Shown here in pieces: positions 1 through 8,961 of a stretch of 64,000 nt of DNA. Under the pieces are notes generated by a model, which saw only the letters and a program-made list of their open reading frames with translations, was not told where the DNA came from and ran no database searches. Made by a program: the position numbers and the translations under genes. The stretch is from Acidiphilium multivorum AIU301 (lineage in GTDB: Bacteria > Pseudomonadota > Alphaproteobacteria > Acetobacterales > Acetobacteraceae), in contig NC_015186.1 of assembly GCF_000202835.1 (NCBI RefSeq), positions 806,001 to 870,000 on the forward strand. Direction: 5' to 3'. How positions within the stretch are numbered: the stretch's first letter is position 1; the number at the start of each line of letters is the position of its first letter.

Positions 1-799
1 GATGTGTCGCGAAGGAATGCCGGAGCGCGTGCGGCGTGGCGTGTTCGGGAAGGCCGTTGAGCCGGCGGAAATCCCGCAGCCGCCGCTGGACCACGCCGGG
101 ATTGAGCCGCGCCCCGCGCGCACCGAGAAAGAGCGGCGCGTCCGGCGTGGGGGCGGGGTGGTGCCGCAGCCAGGAAGCGATCTCCCGTCGCAGCACCGGC
201 AGCAGCGGCACGATCCGTTGCCGCCCGCCCTTGCCGCGCACCGAAAGCGGCGCGCCCTCCGGCGGCAGATCACCGATATTGAGCCCGAGCGCCTCGTGTA
301 TCCGCAGCCCGGCGCCGTAGAGCAGCGCCATCAGCGCGGTGTCGCGCGCCGCGAGCGCCGGGCTCGCCGCATCGTCGCCCAGGCTGTCCACCACGGCGGC
401 GGCGTCCGGCGCGGTCAGCGCGCGGGGGAGGGGGCGGCGCGATTTTGGCGTGCGCAGCAGCCCCGGCGCCTCGTTGATCATGCCGTGACGCTGCCGCAGC
501 CAGCGGAAAAAGCTGCGTACCGCGGAAAGTTTCTTCGCCCGTGTTGCGTTGCCGACGCCATCGCTCGCCGCCTTCGCCAGCCAGGCCCGGAAATCGGCGA
601 GACTCAGCGCCGCGAGATCGGCGCCGGTTGGCTCGGCGCCGATATGCCGGGTGACGAAGCCGAGAAATTCCGCGAGATCGGCACCATAGGTCGATACCGT
701 CAGCGCCGCGGCCCGCCGCTCCCCGGCGAGAAAGTCGAGAAATTCGACCCGCAGCGCCTGGGCGTCAGCCGCCGGGCCGCTTGGTCGCGAGCCCGACAT
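1..799 (-). CDS. xerC: Tyrosine recombinase XerC (3' end beyond window)
   Basis: This is a site-specific tyrosine recombinase of the XerC/XerD type, which resolves chromosome dimers at dif together with FtsK. The reverse-strand frame is open from an ATG at 799 to the window edge, about 266 residues. It shows an N-terminal SAM-like core-binding domain, then the catalytic domain with the first active-site arginine in a GAGLRIHEAL context. The HALRHSFATH box II is reached right at position 1, so only the last part, with the catalytic tyrosine, is missing. The start lies inside the end of exbD (35-base overlap), so xerC may be translated from the same transcript. A mobile-element integrase is less likely because the sequence is close to housekeeping XerC and no att repeats were seen nearby. 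Confidence 0.88.
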   Translation of the reverse strand, partial: MSGSRPSGPAADAQALRVEFLDFLAGERRAAALTVSTYGADLAEFLGFVTRHIGAEPTGADLAALSLADFRAWLAKAASDGVGNATRAKKLSAVRSFFRWLRQRHGMINEAPGLLRTPKSRRPLPRALTAPDAAAVVDSLGDDAASPALAARDTALMALLYGAGLRIHEALGLNIGDLPPEGAPLSVRGKGGRQRIVPLLPVLRREIASWLRHHPAPTPDAPLFLGARGARLNPGVVQRRLRDFRRLNGLPEHATPHALRHSFATH

Positions 800-1178
800 T
801 GACGATCCCGGATTTGCGCACGGTGTCCATCACCTGCATCAACCGCTGGTAGCGGATATCCTTGTCCCCGGCGATGACGACATCGACCTTCCTTTTCGCG
901 GCCACGACCTGGCCGAGATAGGTCTGCAGCCCCGCCAGCGTGACCATCTGGTTCTTCACGTGCAGTTTGCCGGCAGCGTCGATCATCACCACCACCTGGG
1001 CCGGTTTCATCTCCTTCGCCGTCTGCGCGCCCGGCAGCTTCAGCGCGACGCCGGAATCGGGGATCATCTTGAGCACGATCATCACGAAGAACACGAGCAG
1101 GAACATCATGATGTCGATCATCGGCACGATTTCGAGCCGGGGGCGTTCGCGCTCCAGATGATCGCGTCTGCGGCGCAT
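765..1178 (-). CDS. exbD: ExbD/TolR-family biopolymer transport protein
   Basis: The 137-residue protein has the ExbD plan: a short cytoplasmic N-terminus, one membrane helix (about residues 18-40) with the conserved membrane aspartate in an IVPMIDIMMFLLVFF context, and a periplasmic domain. ExbD forms the proton channel with ExbB that energises TonB. It starts 3 bases after the exbB stop, so the two are cotranscribed. A TonB gene heads the same operon, so the ExbD role is favoured over TolR. No pal, tolA or tolB genes are nearby. Confidence 0.9.
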   Translation of the reverse strand: MRRRRDHLERERPRLEIVPMIDIMMFLLVFFVMIVLKMIPDSGVALKLPGAQTAKEMKPAQVVVMIDAAGKLHVKNQMVTLAGLQTYLGQVVAAKRKVDVVIAGDKDIRYQRLMQVMDTVRKSGIVNVGLATKRPGG

Positions 1179-1181
1179 CGC

Positions 1182-1853
1182 TCAGACCCTGGCCATGCTG
1201 GCAGCGCGCCGCTTGGGCGGATCCTCCACCGCGTCGTCGCCGGCCAGCCCGCGCCCGTGCAGACGGTTGATCAGCACCACCTTGATGAGTTCGAGCTGCA
1301 GGACGATCTGGCGGCTGAGATTGTTGAAATAATTGACCAGATATACGGCGATGATCGCGATCAGCAGGCCCGCGCCGGTCGAGACCAGCGCATCGGCGAT
1401 CCCGCCTGTCACCTTCGCCGGCCCTCCGTTGCTCGACAGCACGTCGAAGGCCTGGATCATGCCGATGATCGTGCCGAACAGCCCGAGCAACGGCGCGATC
1501 GTCACCGCGGTATCGAGAATCCACAGGCCCCGGGTGATCCGCGGCATGGCGTCCATGATCTCTTCCTCGAGGTGATTGTCGAGTTCGTCGGCGTTTTCCC
1601 CGCGCGAGGCCAGCGCGGTTGCGATCAGGTGGCCCTGCAGCGTGGCGCCGTTCGTCTCGGCGAGCTGGCGCAGCCCGGCCGGATTGCCATAACCCACGGC
1701 GCGCAGCGCGGCATGGATGCGCCGCCCGGCGCCGAGCGTGCGCTTGAGCAGCCAGAACCGTTCGAGCCCGACGACGAGTGTCACCAGCAGCAGAACCGGC
1801 ATCACCGCCAGCAGACCACCCGTCATCATGACGAGGCGGACGATTTCATTCAT
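1182..1853 (-). CDS. exbB: ExbB/TolQ-family proton channel subunit
   Basis: This is a 223-residue MotA/TolQ/ExbB proton-channel protein. There is an N-terminal membrane helix (about residues 8-30), a cytoplasmic loop rich in charged residues (40-105), and two further helices (about 110-132 and 155-178). The GLFGTIIGMIQAF segment and the STGAGLLIAIIAVY segment are family signatures. The ATG overlaps the stop codon of the upstream ABC ATPase as ATGA, so translation is coupled. With ExbD and the TonB at the head of the operon it should form an inner-membrane motor driving TonB-dependent outer-membrane uptake. Confidence 0.92.
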   Translation of the reverse strand: MNEIVRLVMMTGGLLAVMPVLLLVTLVVGLERFWLLKRTLGAGRRIHAALRAVGYGNPAGLRQLAETNGATLQGHLIATALASRGENADELDNHLEEEIMDAMPRITRGLWILDTAVTIAPLLGLFGTIIGMIQAFDVLSSNGGPAKVTGGIADALVSTGAGLLIAIIAVYLVNYFNNLSRQIVLQLELIKVVLINRLHGRGLAGDDAVEDPPKRRAASMARV

Positions 1854-3682
1854 GAGCTAAGCTCCTCGGTGTGTTCGGGCCCGCGCCAGCGCGCGGACGC
1901 GCCGGCAGCGATCAGTTCCTTCGTATAGTCGGATTTCGCACCGGCAAGTAAATCCCCCGCGACCCCGGCCTCGATGACGTGGCCTTCCCGCAGCACGAGC
2001 AGGCGGTCGGCCATGTGGAACACCGTCGCGATATCGTGGCTGATCAGGATGTAGGAGAGCCCCTCATCACTTGCGAGGTCTTTCAGCAGGTTGAGCAGCA
2101 GCGCCTGGGTCGACACATCGAGGCTCGACGTCGGTTCATCAAGCACGATGACATCCGGCGCCGCCGCCAGCGCGCGGGCGATCGCCACGCGCTGGGCCTC
2201 GCCGCCCGAGACCTGGCCGGGCAACAGGTCGAACAGGCGCGCGCCGAGCCCGACCCGGTCGAGCAACGCCGCGGCCTGCGCGCGTCTCTGGTGCTTGCGG
2301 ACGCCAGCGAGGCGCAGCGGCTCGGCCACGATGTCGCCGATCCGCATACGCGGGTTCATCGACTCGCGCGGATCCTGGAATACCGCCTGGATACGCCGCC
2401 TTGCCGCGGCAAGCGCCTTGCCGCGCATCCTCTCGAGGTCGGCACCGCCGAGCCGCACCGTGCCTTCATGCGCCAGCATCTGCAGCACCGCGCGGCCGAG
2501 GCTCGACTTGCCCGATCCGCTCTCGCCAACCACGCCGAGGCATTCGCCCCTCCGCAGCGTAAAGGAAACCGGGGCGAGGGCGAGAAGTGGCGGCGGACGC
2601 CGGAAAGCGAAGTCCGATCGGCGGCGGTCATATTCGACGCGCAGTTCCGAAACCTCCAGAACCGGCTCGCCTGCCGCCTCCACCGGCCGGGCAACACGCG
2701 TCGGGTTCCGTTCCGGCACCGGCGACGGCTCACGGCCGCGACGGCAGGCGAAGGCGGTCCCGCCCAGCGTATCCGTCGCGGGAAACCCTGCCTCGCAGGC
2801 GGCCTCGCGCAGGATACAGCGCGGAGCGAACCGGCAACCCGGCGGAAATGCCGCCGGATCGGGCAGGGTGCCAGGAATGGTGACCAGCCGCGCCTGCTCA
2901 GGCCCCGGTACCGCACCGAGCAGGGCGCGTGTGTAGGGGTGGCGCGGCGTCGCGAACAGGTCGGCGGCGCGGCCCCATTCCACCGCCCGCCCGGCATAGA
3001 GCACGGTCACCCGCGCTGCATGCGCCTCGACGATCGAGAGATCGTGCGTGATGAACAGCACGCCCATGCCCCGTTCCCGGCACAGTCGCGTGATCAGCGC
3101 CAGGATCTGCCGTGCGACCAGCGCATCAAGCCCGGTGGTCGGCTCGTCGGCGATCAGGAGCCTCGGACCACAGGCCAGCGCCATCGCGATCATCACCCGC
3201 TGCCGCATCCCGCCCGAAAACTGGTGCGGGAAATCGTCCAGCCGCTCGGCGCCGCGCGGAATCCCGACCTCGTCGAAGAGCGCCCGCGCCTGCGCCCGCG
3301 CGGCATCCGGCCCGGCGCCGGTATGAAGGCGGTAGACTTCCTCGACCTGCCTGCCCACCCGCATCGCCGGGTTGAGGGCGGCGAGCGGATTCTGGAACAC
3401 CATCCCGATCTCGCCGCCGCGCACCCGCCGCATTTTTTCCCGCGGAAGTGTCAGCAGATCGGTGCCGGCCAGCAGGACCCGCCCGGTAGCTTCCGCCCGG
3501 CGCGGCAGCAGGCCGATCATGCCGAGTGCGGCGATCGTCTTGCCCGAGCCGCTCTCGCCGACCAGCGCGGTCATTTCGCCCGCCGCGACCGAGAGGCTCA
3601 GTCCCTCCAGCAGCGCGAGGCGGGTGCCGTCGCGCCGGCGCAGCGTGACCGAAAGCCGGTCGAGGTCCAGCACGGGGCTCAC
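1850..3682 (-). CDS. Fused dipeptide/nickel-type ABC transporter ATPase
   Basis: This 610-residue protein contains two complete ABC ATPase domains in one chain, as in YejF and other fused DppD-DppF proteins. The first Walker A is GESGSGKT with signature FSGGMRQRV and Walker B RLLIADEPTTGLDA. After it comes the oligopeptide C-terminal element with a cysteine cluster (PPGCRFAPRC). The second domain repeats GESGSGKSS, VSGGEAQRV and VIVLDEPTSSLD. The start is a GTG at 3682 that overlaps the upstream permease stop as GTGA; upstream sequence in the same frame belongs to the permease in another frame. It powers import through the two permeases just upstream. The substrate cannot be read from the sequence; peptides, nickel chelates or siderophore-like compounds are all possible. 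Confidence 0.93.
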   Translation of the reverse strand: MSPVLDLDRLSVTLRRRDGTRLALLEGLSLSVAAGEMTALVGESGSGKTIAALGMIGLLPRRAEATGRVLLAGTDLLTLPREKMRRVRGGEIGMVFQNPLAALNPAMRVGRQVEEVYRLHTGAGPDAARAQARALFDEVGIPRGAERLDDFPHQFSGGMRQRVMIAMALACGPRLLIADEPTTGLDALVARQILALITRLCRERGMGVLFITHDLSIVEAHAARVTVLYAGRAVEWGRAADLFATPRHPYTRALLGAVPGPEQARLVTIPGTLPDPAAFPPGCRFAPRCILREAACEAGFPATDTLGGTAFACRRGREPSPVPERNPTRVARPVEAAGEPVLEVSELRVEYDRRRSDFAFRRPPPLLALAPVSFTLRRGECLGVVGESGSGKSSLGRAVLQMLAHEGTVRLGGADLERMRGKALAAARRRIQAVFQDPRESMNPRMRIGDIVAEPLRLAGVRKHQRRAQAAALLDRVGLGARLFDLLPGQVSGGEAQRVAIARALAAAPDVIVLDEPTSSLDVSTQALLLNLLKDLASDEGLSYILISHDIATVFHMADRLLVLREGHVIEAGVAGDLLAGAKSDYTKELIAAGASARWRGPEHTEELSS

Positions 3683-4542
3683 CGCCCGGTGTCCTGCCGC
3701 GCGAGCAGCCCCTGGCCAATCAGGTTGGTGGCGAGGATCGAGAGAAGGATCATCAGTCCCGGCGGCAGGATCATCCACCATGGATCGAGCGCGATCAGGT
3801 TCAGTCCGGATTCCAGCAGTCCGCCCCAGCTTGCCATCGGCGGCTGCACGCCGAGACCGAGAAAGCTGAGGCCCGAGAGCGCGAGGATCTGGTCGCCCAC
3901 CAGAAACGTGCCGTTCACGGCGAGGATCGGCGCGATCACCCGCAGGATGTGCACCCGCGCGATGTAGGCGGAACCGCCGCCGAACTGCCGGGCCGCAAGG
4001 ATGAAATCGCGCCCGCGCTGCGCGATCGCCTCGTTGCGCACGAGCCGCGCGAGCCCCGGCCATGCCGTGAGGCCCAGCAGCAGGATCAGCGTGAAGGTGC
4101 CCGGCGTGAACAGGGCGGCGAAGAAGATCAGGATCACGAGGCCCGGCAGCGCCAGCACGGCGTCGAGCAGGCGCATCAGCGTGGCATCCAGCCAGCGCGG
4201 CCCGAGGGCGGCCGCCAGCCCGTAGGCGATGCCGAGGAGAAACCCGAGCATCGACGCCGGCAGTGCGACGATCAGCGTCGCCCGCCCGCCCGCGATCAGC
4301 CGGGCCAGCAGGTCGCGGCCGATCTGGTCGGTGCCGAGCGGGAATGCGCGCGTCGGCGCCATCAGCGTGTGGTGGCCGTGGATCGCATAGGGGCTGGCGT
4401 GCCAGGCGAGGCCGCCAAACAGGCTGAAACCGCAGATCGCGAGCGCGAGCGCCGCGCCGCCCGCGAGTGTCCCACGGGCACCGACCCATGCGGCCAGCCG
4501 CGCCGAAACCGGGCGGGGCAGGGCGCCCTTCGTTGCGCTCAT
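3679..4542 (-). CDS. ABC transporter permease, DppC/OppC type
   Basis: This is a 287-residue binding-protein-dependent transport permease. It carries the N-terminal OppC-type helix, the HPLGTDQIGRDLL-like element (here FPLGTDQIGRDLLARL) typical of DppC proteins, and the EAA loop that contacts the ATPase. The ATG at 4542 overlaps the stop of the upstream DppB-like permease as ATGA, which fixes the start; its own stop overlaps the ATPase GTG. It is the second membrane subunit of the importer encoded across this operon. Confidence 0.92.
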   Translation of the reverse strand: MSATKGALPRPVSARLAAWVGARGTLAGGAALALAICGFSLFGGLAWHASPYAIHGHHTLMAPTRAFPLGTDQIGRDLLARLIAGGRATLIVALPASMLGFLLGIAYGLAAALGPRWLDATLMRLLDAVLALPGLVILIFFAALFTPGTFTLILLLGLTAWPGLARLVRNEAIAQRGRDFILAARQFGGGSAYIARVHILRVIAPILAVNGTFLVGDQILALSGLSFLGLGVQPPMASWGGLLESGLNLIALDPWWMILPPGLMILLSILATNLIGQGLLARQDTGR

Positions 4543-5492
4543 TCGAAGCGCTCCCGCGGATCGAGCCAGCCATTGACCAGGTCGGCGAGCAGGTTGCCGA
4601 TCACCGTCAGCACGCCGATCAGCAACACGATCGCGGAAATCACCGGATAATCCTGCGACAATGCCGATCGCCACAGCAGGAAGCCGAGCCCCGGATAGTC
4701 GAACACGGTCTCGACCAGCACCGAGCCCGCGAAGATGTAGGGAAAGGACAGGCCGAGAATCGTTACCAGCGGTCGCAGCGCGTTGCGCAAGACGTGCCGG
4801 CGCAGCACGGCGCCAAACCCGAGCCCCTTGGCCAGCGCCGTGCGCACGTAGTCCTTGCCGAGTTCCTCATGCACCGCCGCGCCGAAATAGCGCGACAGCC
4901 CGGCGGTTCCCAGCAGCCCGACGGTGACCACCGGCAGGATCAGATGTCGGGCGTAATCGGCCACTCCCGGTGCGGCGTGCCGGATATCGGCAATGCCGCC
5001 TGCCGGAAGCCAGCGCCATTTCACCGCGACATAGAGGATCAGGATCGTGCCGGCGAAGAACACCGGCATGGCGTAGAGAACGAGCTGCGCCGCACCGATC
5101 AGCCGCGCCGGCCACTGGCCCCAGAAGGCCCCCTGCACCAACCCGATGGCGATCGAAAGCAGCACCGAAAGGGTGATGGCGCCGAGATAGAGGGCGAGGG
5201 TGTTCGCCGCGTATGCCGCGATCAGGCCGGCCACCGGCCGGTTCAGCAGATAGGAATAGCCGAGCCGCCCTTCGAGAAGATGCGCCCACCAGACCAGATA
5301 CTGCTTCCACAACGGCGCCGAGAGGCCGAGCCGGACATTGAGCTGGCGCACCGCCTCCGGCGTCGCCTTCTGGCCGAGGATGGAATAGGCCGGGCCGCCG
5401 GGCGTCGCATGCACCATGAAGAACACGATCGTCACCAGCAGCACGAGCGTCAGCGCCGAAGCGGCGAGGCGCGAAAGGATCACCCGCCTCAC
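4539..5492 (-). CDS. ABC transporter permease, DppB/OppB type
   Basis: This is a 317-residue permease with six predicted membrane helices. It has the classic DppB N-terminus (RRVILSRLAASALTLVLL), the ATPGGPA segment after helix 1, and the EAA loop near KDYVRTALAKGLG. The start is a GTG at 5492 overlapping the stop of the binding-protein gene as GTGA. It pairs with the DppC-like subunit downstream to form the channel of a peptide/nickel-family importer. Confidence 0.92.
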   Translation of the reverse strand: MRRVILSRLAASALTLVLLVTIVFFMVHATPGGPAYSILGQKATPEAVRQLNVRLGLSAPLWKQYLVWWAHLLEGRLGYSYLLNRPVAGLIAAYAANTLALYLGAITLSVLLSIAIGLVQGAFWGQWPARLIGAAQLVLYAMPVFFAGTILILYVAVKWRWLPAGGIADIRHAAPGVADYARHLILPVVTVGLLGTAGLSRYFGAAVHEELGKDYVRTALAKGLGFGAVLRRHVLRNALRPLVTILGLSFPYIFAGSVLVETVFDYPGLGFLLWRSALSQDYPVISAIVLLIGVLTVIGNLLADLVNGWLDPRERFE

Positions 5493-7144
5493 CGGCGCCC
5501 ACCACACGCGCCCGGCGCCCAGTGCAGGTATTGCGGTGACCACGCGCCGGTCGGGCTGAGGAACTTCCGCACGCCCTCGAGCCCGTTGCGCACCAGCACC
5601 ACGCTGCCAGGCTCGGGCAGGAAAATTTCCGGCTGCTGTGCCGCCGCATAATCCTGATAGGCGTAGAGTGGTTCCAGGCCCGGCTTCGTCTGCACATCCT
5701 TCAGCAGCGCGTCCATCCGCGCGTCGCTGTAGCCGGACTGGTTGAACGCGCCATCGCTTGCAAGCTGGGCGGAATCGTCGGGGTAGACGCCGAGCGCCCA
5801 GCCGAACTGCATCGCCTCCCATTGAAGTGGCTTGTAGCTGAGCACCAGCATCTGGCTGAACGTGACCTCGCGGATCGTCATCGCGATGCCGACGGCGCGC
5901 AGATCCGCCTGGATCAGCTCGGCGCCGAGCTGGCCGGTCACGTTGCCGGAGGGAATCACGTCGGTGAAGGCAAGACGCTTGCCGTCCTTCATCCTGATGC
6001 CGTCCGGTCCCGGTTTCCAGCCCGCGGCGGCGAGCAGGGCCTTCGCCTTTGCCGTGTCATAACCCACGGGATATTTCCCGGCCTTCGCCGCGGGCGAGAG
6101 AAAGGTCGGCGGGTCCACCGGCACCGGCCCGTGTTGCGGCTTCGTTGTCCCGTGCAGGAGCAGGCGGATGATTCGCTTCTGGTCGATTGCGTCGGCAATC
6201 GCCTGGCGCACCCGCACATCGCGGAAGAAGGCGACTTTCGGGTTGCGATAGCTCAGTTCCATGTAGTCGAAGCCGAAATTTGGCGGCAGTCGCAGCTCCC
6301 GCGCGTCGGGCAGCTTCCGCTGCGCCCGCCACAGCGAGAAGGGCAGGTTGCCGGCATCGAGCGTGCCGGTGCGCAACCCCTCGAACACCGCGCCGTCCGA
6401 ATTCAGGAAGACCATGATGAACCGACGGATGTCCGGCTTGTGGCCCTGATAGGTCGGGTTGGGCACGAAACTGATGTAGCGGCCCATGACGTAGCGGCCG
6501 ATCCGGAAGGGGCCGTCCACCACCCGGAAGAACGAGGGCGTCGATTGCAGCCGCCACATCTGGTTGACGGAATAGCGGGTCCAGGCATGGGCGGGAAACG
6601 GGGTCAGCTGGCTGAGGCCGGTCAGTTCGAACCAGGTCGGGTTCACGCTCCGCTTCAGCACCACCCGGAAGCGGTGCGGCCCGAGCACGTTGAGCGACTT
6701 CACCAGCCCCGGCATGCCGCCCTGGCCGTAGCCGGTATAGGTTTTCCCGAGCTTGCGGATCAGGTCGAAGGTGAATTTCACGTCCTCCGCCGTCACCGGT
6801 ACGCCGTCCGACCAGGTGCGAGGCTTCATCGTCACGGTGAAGGTGGTCTTGTCATTGGAGACCTCGATCGCCGATGCGATGCTGCGCGACCAGGTGATGG
6901 TGTGGTTGCGGCTGATCCAGAGCAGCCCGTCATAGAGCAGGCCGGCGGCTTCGGCATCGTAGGCGGAGCCGATCAGGAACGGGTTGAGTGAATCGACGCT
7001 CGCCGGCGGCGTGCCGAGCCCGAGCCCCGGCGGCACCACCACCGTGTCGCAGCGTCCCGCGCTGAAGCTCGGCCCTGCCGCGACCATGGCCAGAATCACC
7101 GCCGCCAGCAGGCGCGATCGCATCAGGACTGAACCGCGCCGCAT
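5489..7144 (-). CDS. ABC transporter substrate-binding protein, family 5
   Basis: This is a periplasmic solute-binding protein of the DppA/OppA/NikA family (SBP_bac_5), 551 residues. An N-terminal signal peptide (basic RSR, then a hydrophobic stretch to about residue 29) precedes the mature domain. Family landmarks are visible: the LYDGLLWISRNHTITW segment, the WSDGVPVTAEDVKFTFD segment and the RDVRVRQAIADAIDQ segment. A second ATG at 7123 would give a more conventional signal peptide, so the start is uncertain by 7 codons. It lies 21 bases after tonB and overlaps the first permease. It presumably receives a ligand brought across the outer membrane by a TonB-dependent receptor that is not encoded in this window. 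Confidence 0.9.
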   Translation of the reverse strand: MRRGSVLMRSRLLAAVILAMVAAGPSFSAGRCDTVVVPPGLGLGTPPASVDSLNPFLIGSAYDAEAAGLLYDGLLWISRNHTITWSRSIASAIEVSNDKTTFTVTMKPRTWSDGVPVTAEDVKFTFDLIRKLGKTYTGYGQGGMPGLVKSLNVLGPHRFRVVLKRSVNPTWFELTGLSQLTPFPAHAWTRYSVNQMWRLQSTPSFFRVVDGPFRIGRYVMGRYISFVPNPTYQGHKPDIRRFIMVFLNSDGAVFEGLRTGTLDAGNLPFSLWRAQRKLPDARELRLPPNFGFDYMELSYRNPKVAFFRDVRVRQAIADAIDQKRIIRLLLHGTTKPQHGPVPVDPPTFLSPAAKAGKYPVGYDTAKAKALLAAAGWKPGPDGIRMKDGKRLAFTDVIPSGNVTGQLGAELIQADLRAVGIAMTIREVTFSQMLVLSYKPLQWEAMQFGWALGVYPDDSAQLASDGAFNQSGYSDARMDALLKDVQTKPGLEPLYAYQDYAAAQQPEIFLPEPGSVVLVRNGLEGVRKFLSPTGAWSPQYLHWAPGACGGRR

Positions 7145-7165
7145 CGGCTCAGCCGGTCTGGATTG

Positions 7166-7915
7166 TCACTCCCCGACCCTGATCTCGATCGGCACCGCGA
7201 AGGTCTTGTCCTCCGTGCCGGGGAAGGGCGGGAAGCGGTGGTGCCGGACGGCATCCAGCGCCGCGCGGTCGATCAGTGGGTTGCCGCTGCTGCGGTAGAC
7301 CTGCGCCGAAAGCAGCTTTCCGTTCGGCGCCAGGGTGAACTCGATGAATGCCGTGCCATTCACGCCGAGCATGCGCATTGTCTGCGTCACATGCACTTCG
7401 CGCTGCAGCGGCCCGCGAAGTCCGGCGGCGTATTGCGCGAAATCGAAGGCCGGTTGCGGCGGTGGCCTCTTTGCCCTGGGTGGCGGCGGCGCCGGATGCG
7501 GCACCGGGCGATGGACCGGCTGCGGCTTGGGCCGCGGGTGCGGTGGCGGTGGCGGATGGTGCACCACGTTCGGCAGCGGCTTGGGCGGCGGCATGGGTGA
7601 GGGTGCGGGCGGCGGTGGCAGCGGTTTCGGCTGCGGCGGCGGCGGAACCGGCGGGGGAGGCACGGGTAGCGGCGGTGGCGGCGGCTGCACCGGCTGCGGT
7701 GGCAAGGGCAGGGGGGGCGCGAGCCGGACCAGATGCACGGTGGTGGCGGGCGCCAGCGGTGTGCGGTAGCGCGGCAGATGGCGCGCGGCGTAGAACGCCG
7801 CGGCGGCGATCAGCCCGACAATCACCAGCCCCGCCGCCGTCGCCCGCGGCAGGCCCAGCTCGTCCGGCTGCCAGGGCGGAATGGCGCCGTTCGCGGTCGC
7901 CCCCTCCGTCCTCAT
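7166..7915 (-). CDS. tonB: TonB-family energy-transducing protein
   Basis: This 249-residue protein has a membrane anchor at about residues 27-45 and a very long proline-rich spacer (about 65-155, many PPPP and PKP runs). A C-terminal TonB domain follows (about 165-249), with the GNPLIDRAALDAVRHHRFPP motif region. It transfers proton-motive energy from ExbBD to outer-membrane receptors. It is the first gene of an operon that continues into an ABC importer and ends with exbB-exbD, an unusual interleaving of the two machines. The proline tract is encoded by GC-rich near-repeats, so its length may vary between strains. Confidence 0.9.
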   Translation of the reverse strand: MRTEGATANGAIPPWQPDELGLPRATAAGLVIVGLIAAAAFYAARHLPRYRTPLAPATTVHLVRLAPPLPLPPQPVQPPPPPLPVPPPPVPPPPQPKPLPPPPAPSPMPPPKPLPNVVHHPPPPPHPRPKPQPVHRPVPHPAPPPPRAKRPPPQPAFDFAQYAAGLRGPLQREVHVTQTMRMLGVNGTAFIEFTLAPNGKLLSAQVYRSSGNPLIDRAALDAVRHHRFPPFPGTEDKTFAVPIEIRVGE

Positions 7916-7981
7916 GCGTGGCTCCGGCGCTGATCGGTCTCGTCCGTCACGTCCTTGTCTTCAGGGGCGGGCTCTCGGCTG

Positions 7982-8851
7982 TCAAGGCGCCGCGCCGGCC
8001 TCGATCCGGCGGCCGAGCCGCCCGGCGAGATCGCAGATGAACTGCCAGGCCACCCGCCCCGACCGGGCGCCGCGCGTCACCGACCATTCCACGGCCTCCG
8101 CATGGAGGGTTTCGGCGTCGACATCGAGGGCGAACGCTTTCGCATAGCCCTCGATCATGGCGAAGAAGGTCTGCTGATCACAATTGTGAAACCCGAGCCA
8201 GATGCCGAAGCGATCCGACAGCGATACTTTTTCCTCCGTCGCCTCCGAGGCGTGGATCGCGGTGCTGCGTTCGTTCTCGATCATGTCACGCGGCATCAGG
8301 TGCCGACGGTTCGAGGTCGCGTAGAACAGCACGTTGTCCGGCCGGCCCTTGATGCCGCCATCGAGCACCGATTTGAGTGCCTTGTAGTCGGCATCCTCGC
8401 GCTCGAAGCTGAGATCGTCGCACAGGATCAGGCACTGGCGGGGCTGGCCGCGCAGGATGTCGAGCAGCGCCGGCAGGGTGGCGATGTCCTCGCGATGGAT
8501 CTCGATCAGCGCGAGGCTGCCGGGAAACGCCCGGTTCGCCGCCGCATGCGCCGCTTTCACCAGCGAGGACTTGCCCATCCCGCGCGCGCCCCAGAGCATG
8601 GCGTTGTTGGCCGGCAGGCCGCGGGCGAAGCGCAGCGTGTTCTCGGTCAGGATGTCCTTCTGCCGCTCCACGCCCTGCAGCAGCCCGATCGGCACGCGCG
8701 AGACCTGATCCACCGGCTCCAGCGCCGCGCGCTCGGGATGCCAGACATAGGCATCGTGCGCGCTCACCTCGGCCGGCAGCGGCGGCGGCGGGGCGAGGCG
8801 GTCGAGCGCATCGGCGATGCGGGCGAGCAGGTCGTATGTCGGCTGGTCCAT
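7982..8851 (-). CDS. DUF815-family AAA-type ATPase
   Basis: This 289-residue protein has a P-loop GARGMGKSSLV (about residue 89), a Walker B CLILCDDLSF, and a SNRRHLMPRDM segment typical of the DUF815 (YjeE-unrelated, AAA-like) family. The family is widespread in alphaproteobacteria and its function is not established. No signal peptide or membrane segment is seen. It stands alone: 66 bases from tonB downstream and divergent from yajC upstream. Confidence 0.85.
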   Translation of the reverse strand: MDQPTYDLLARIADALDRLAPPPPLPAEVSAHDAYVWHPERAALEPVDQVSRVPIGLLQGVERQKDILTENTLRFARGLPANNAMLWGARGMGKSSLVKAAHAAANRAFPGSLALIEIHREDIATLPALLDILRGQPRQCLILCDDLSFEREDADYKALKSVLDGGIKGRPDNVLFYATSNRRHLMPRDMIENERSTAIHASEATEEKVSLSDRFGIWLGFHNCDQQTFFAMIEGYAKAFALDVDAETLHAEAVEWSVTRGARSGRVAWQFICDLAGRLGRRIEAGAAP

Positions 8852-8961
8852 GACGTCTCCTCAGGCAGGCGCGCCCCGCGCGGCTTGACGGGGCGGGCGT
8901 GCAAACTATGGTCCCGCCCGACCAAGGACAAGCTTCACCACATCAGATCAGGGTATCCCGC

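Noticed and set aside
1-799. XerC as integrase of the tRNA-Lys island
   Set aside because: It lies 14 kb away in a conserved-looking operon and resembles the housekeeping recombinase.
2-802. Forward open frame at the left edge
   Set aside because: The reverse strand of the same stretch encodes XerC with clear recombinase motifs.
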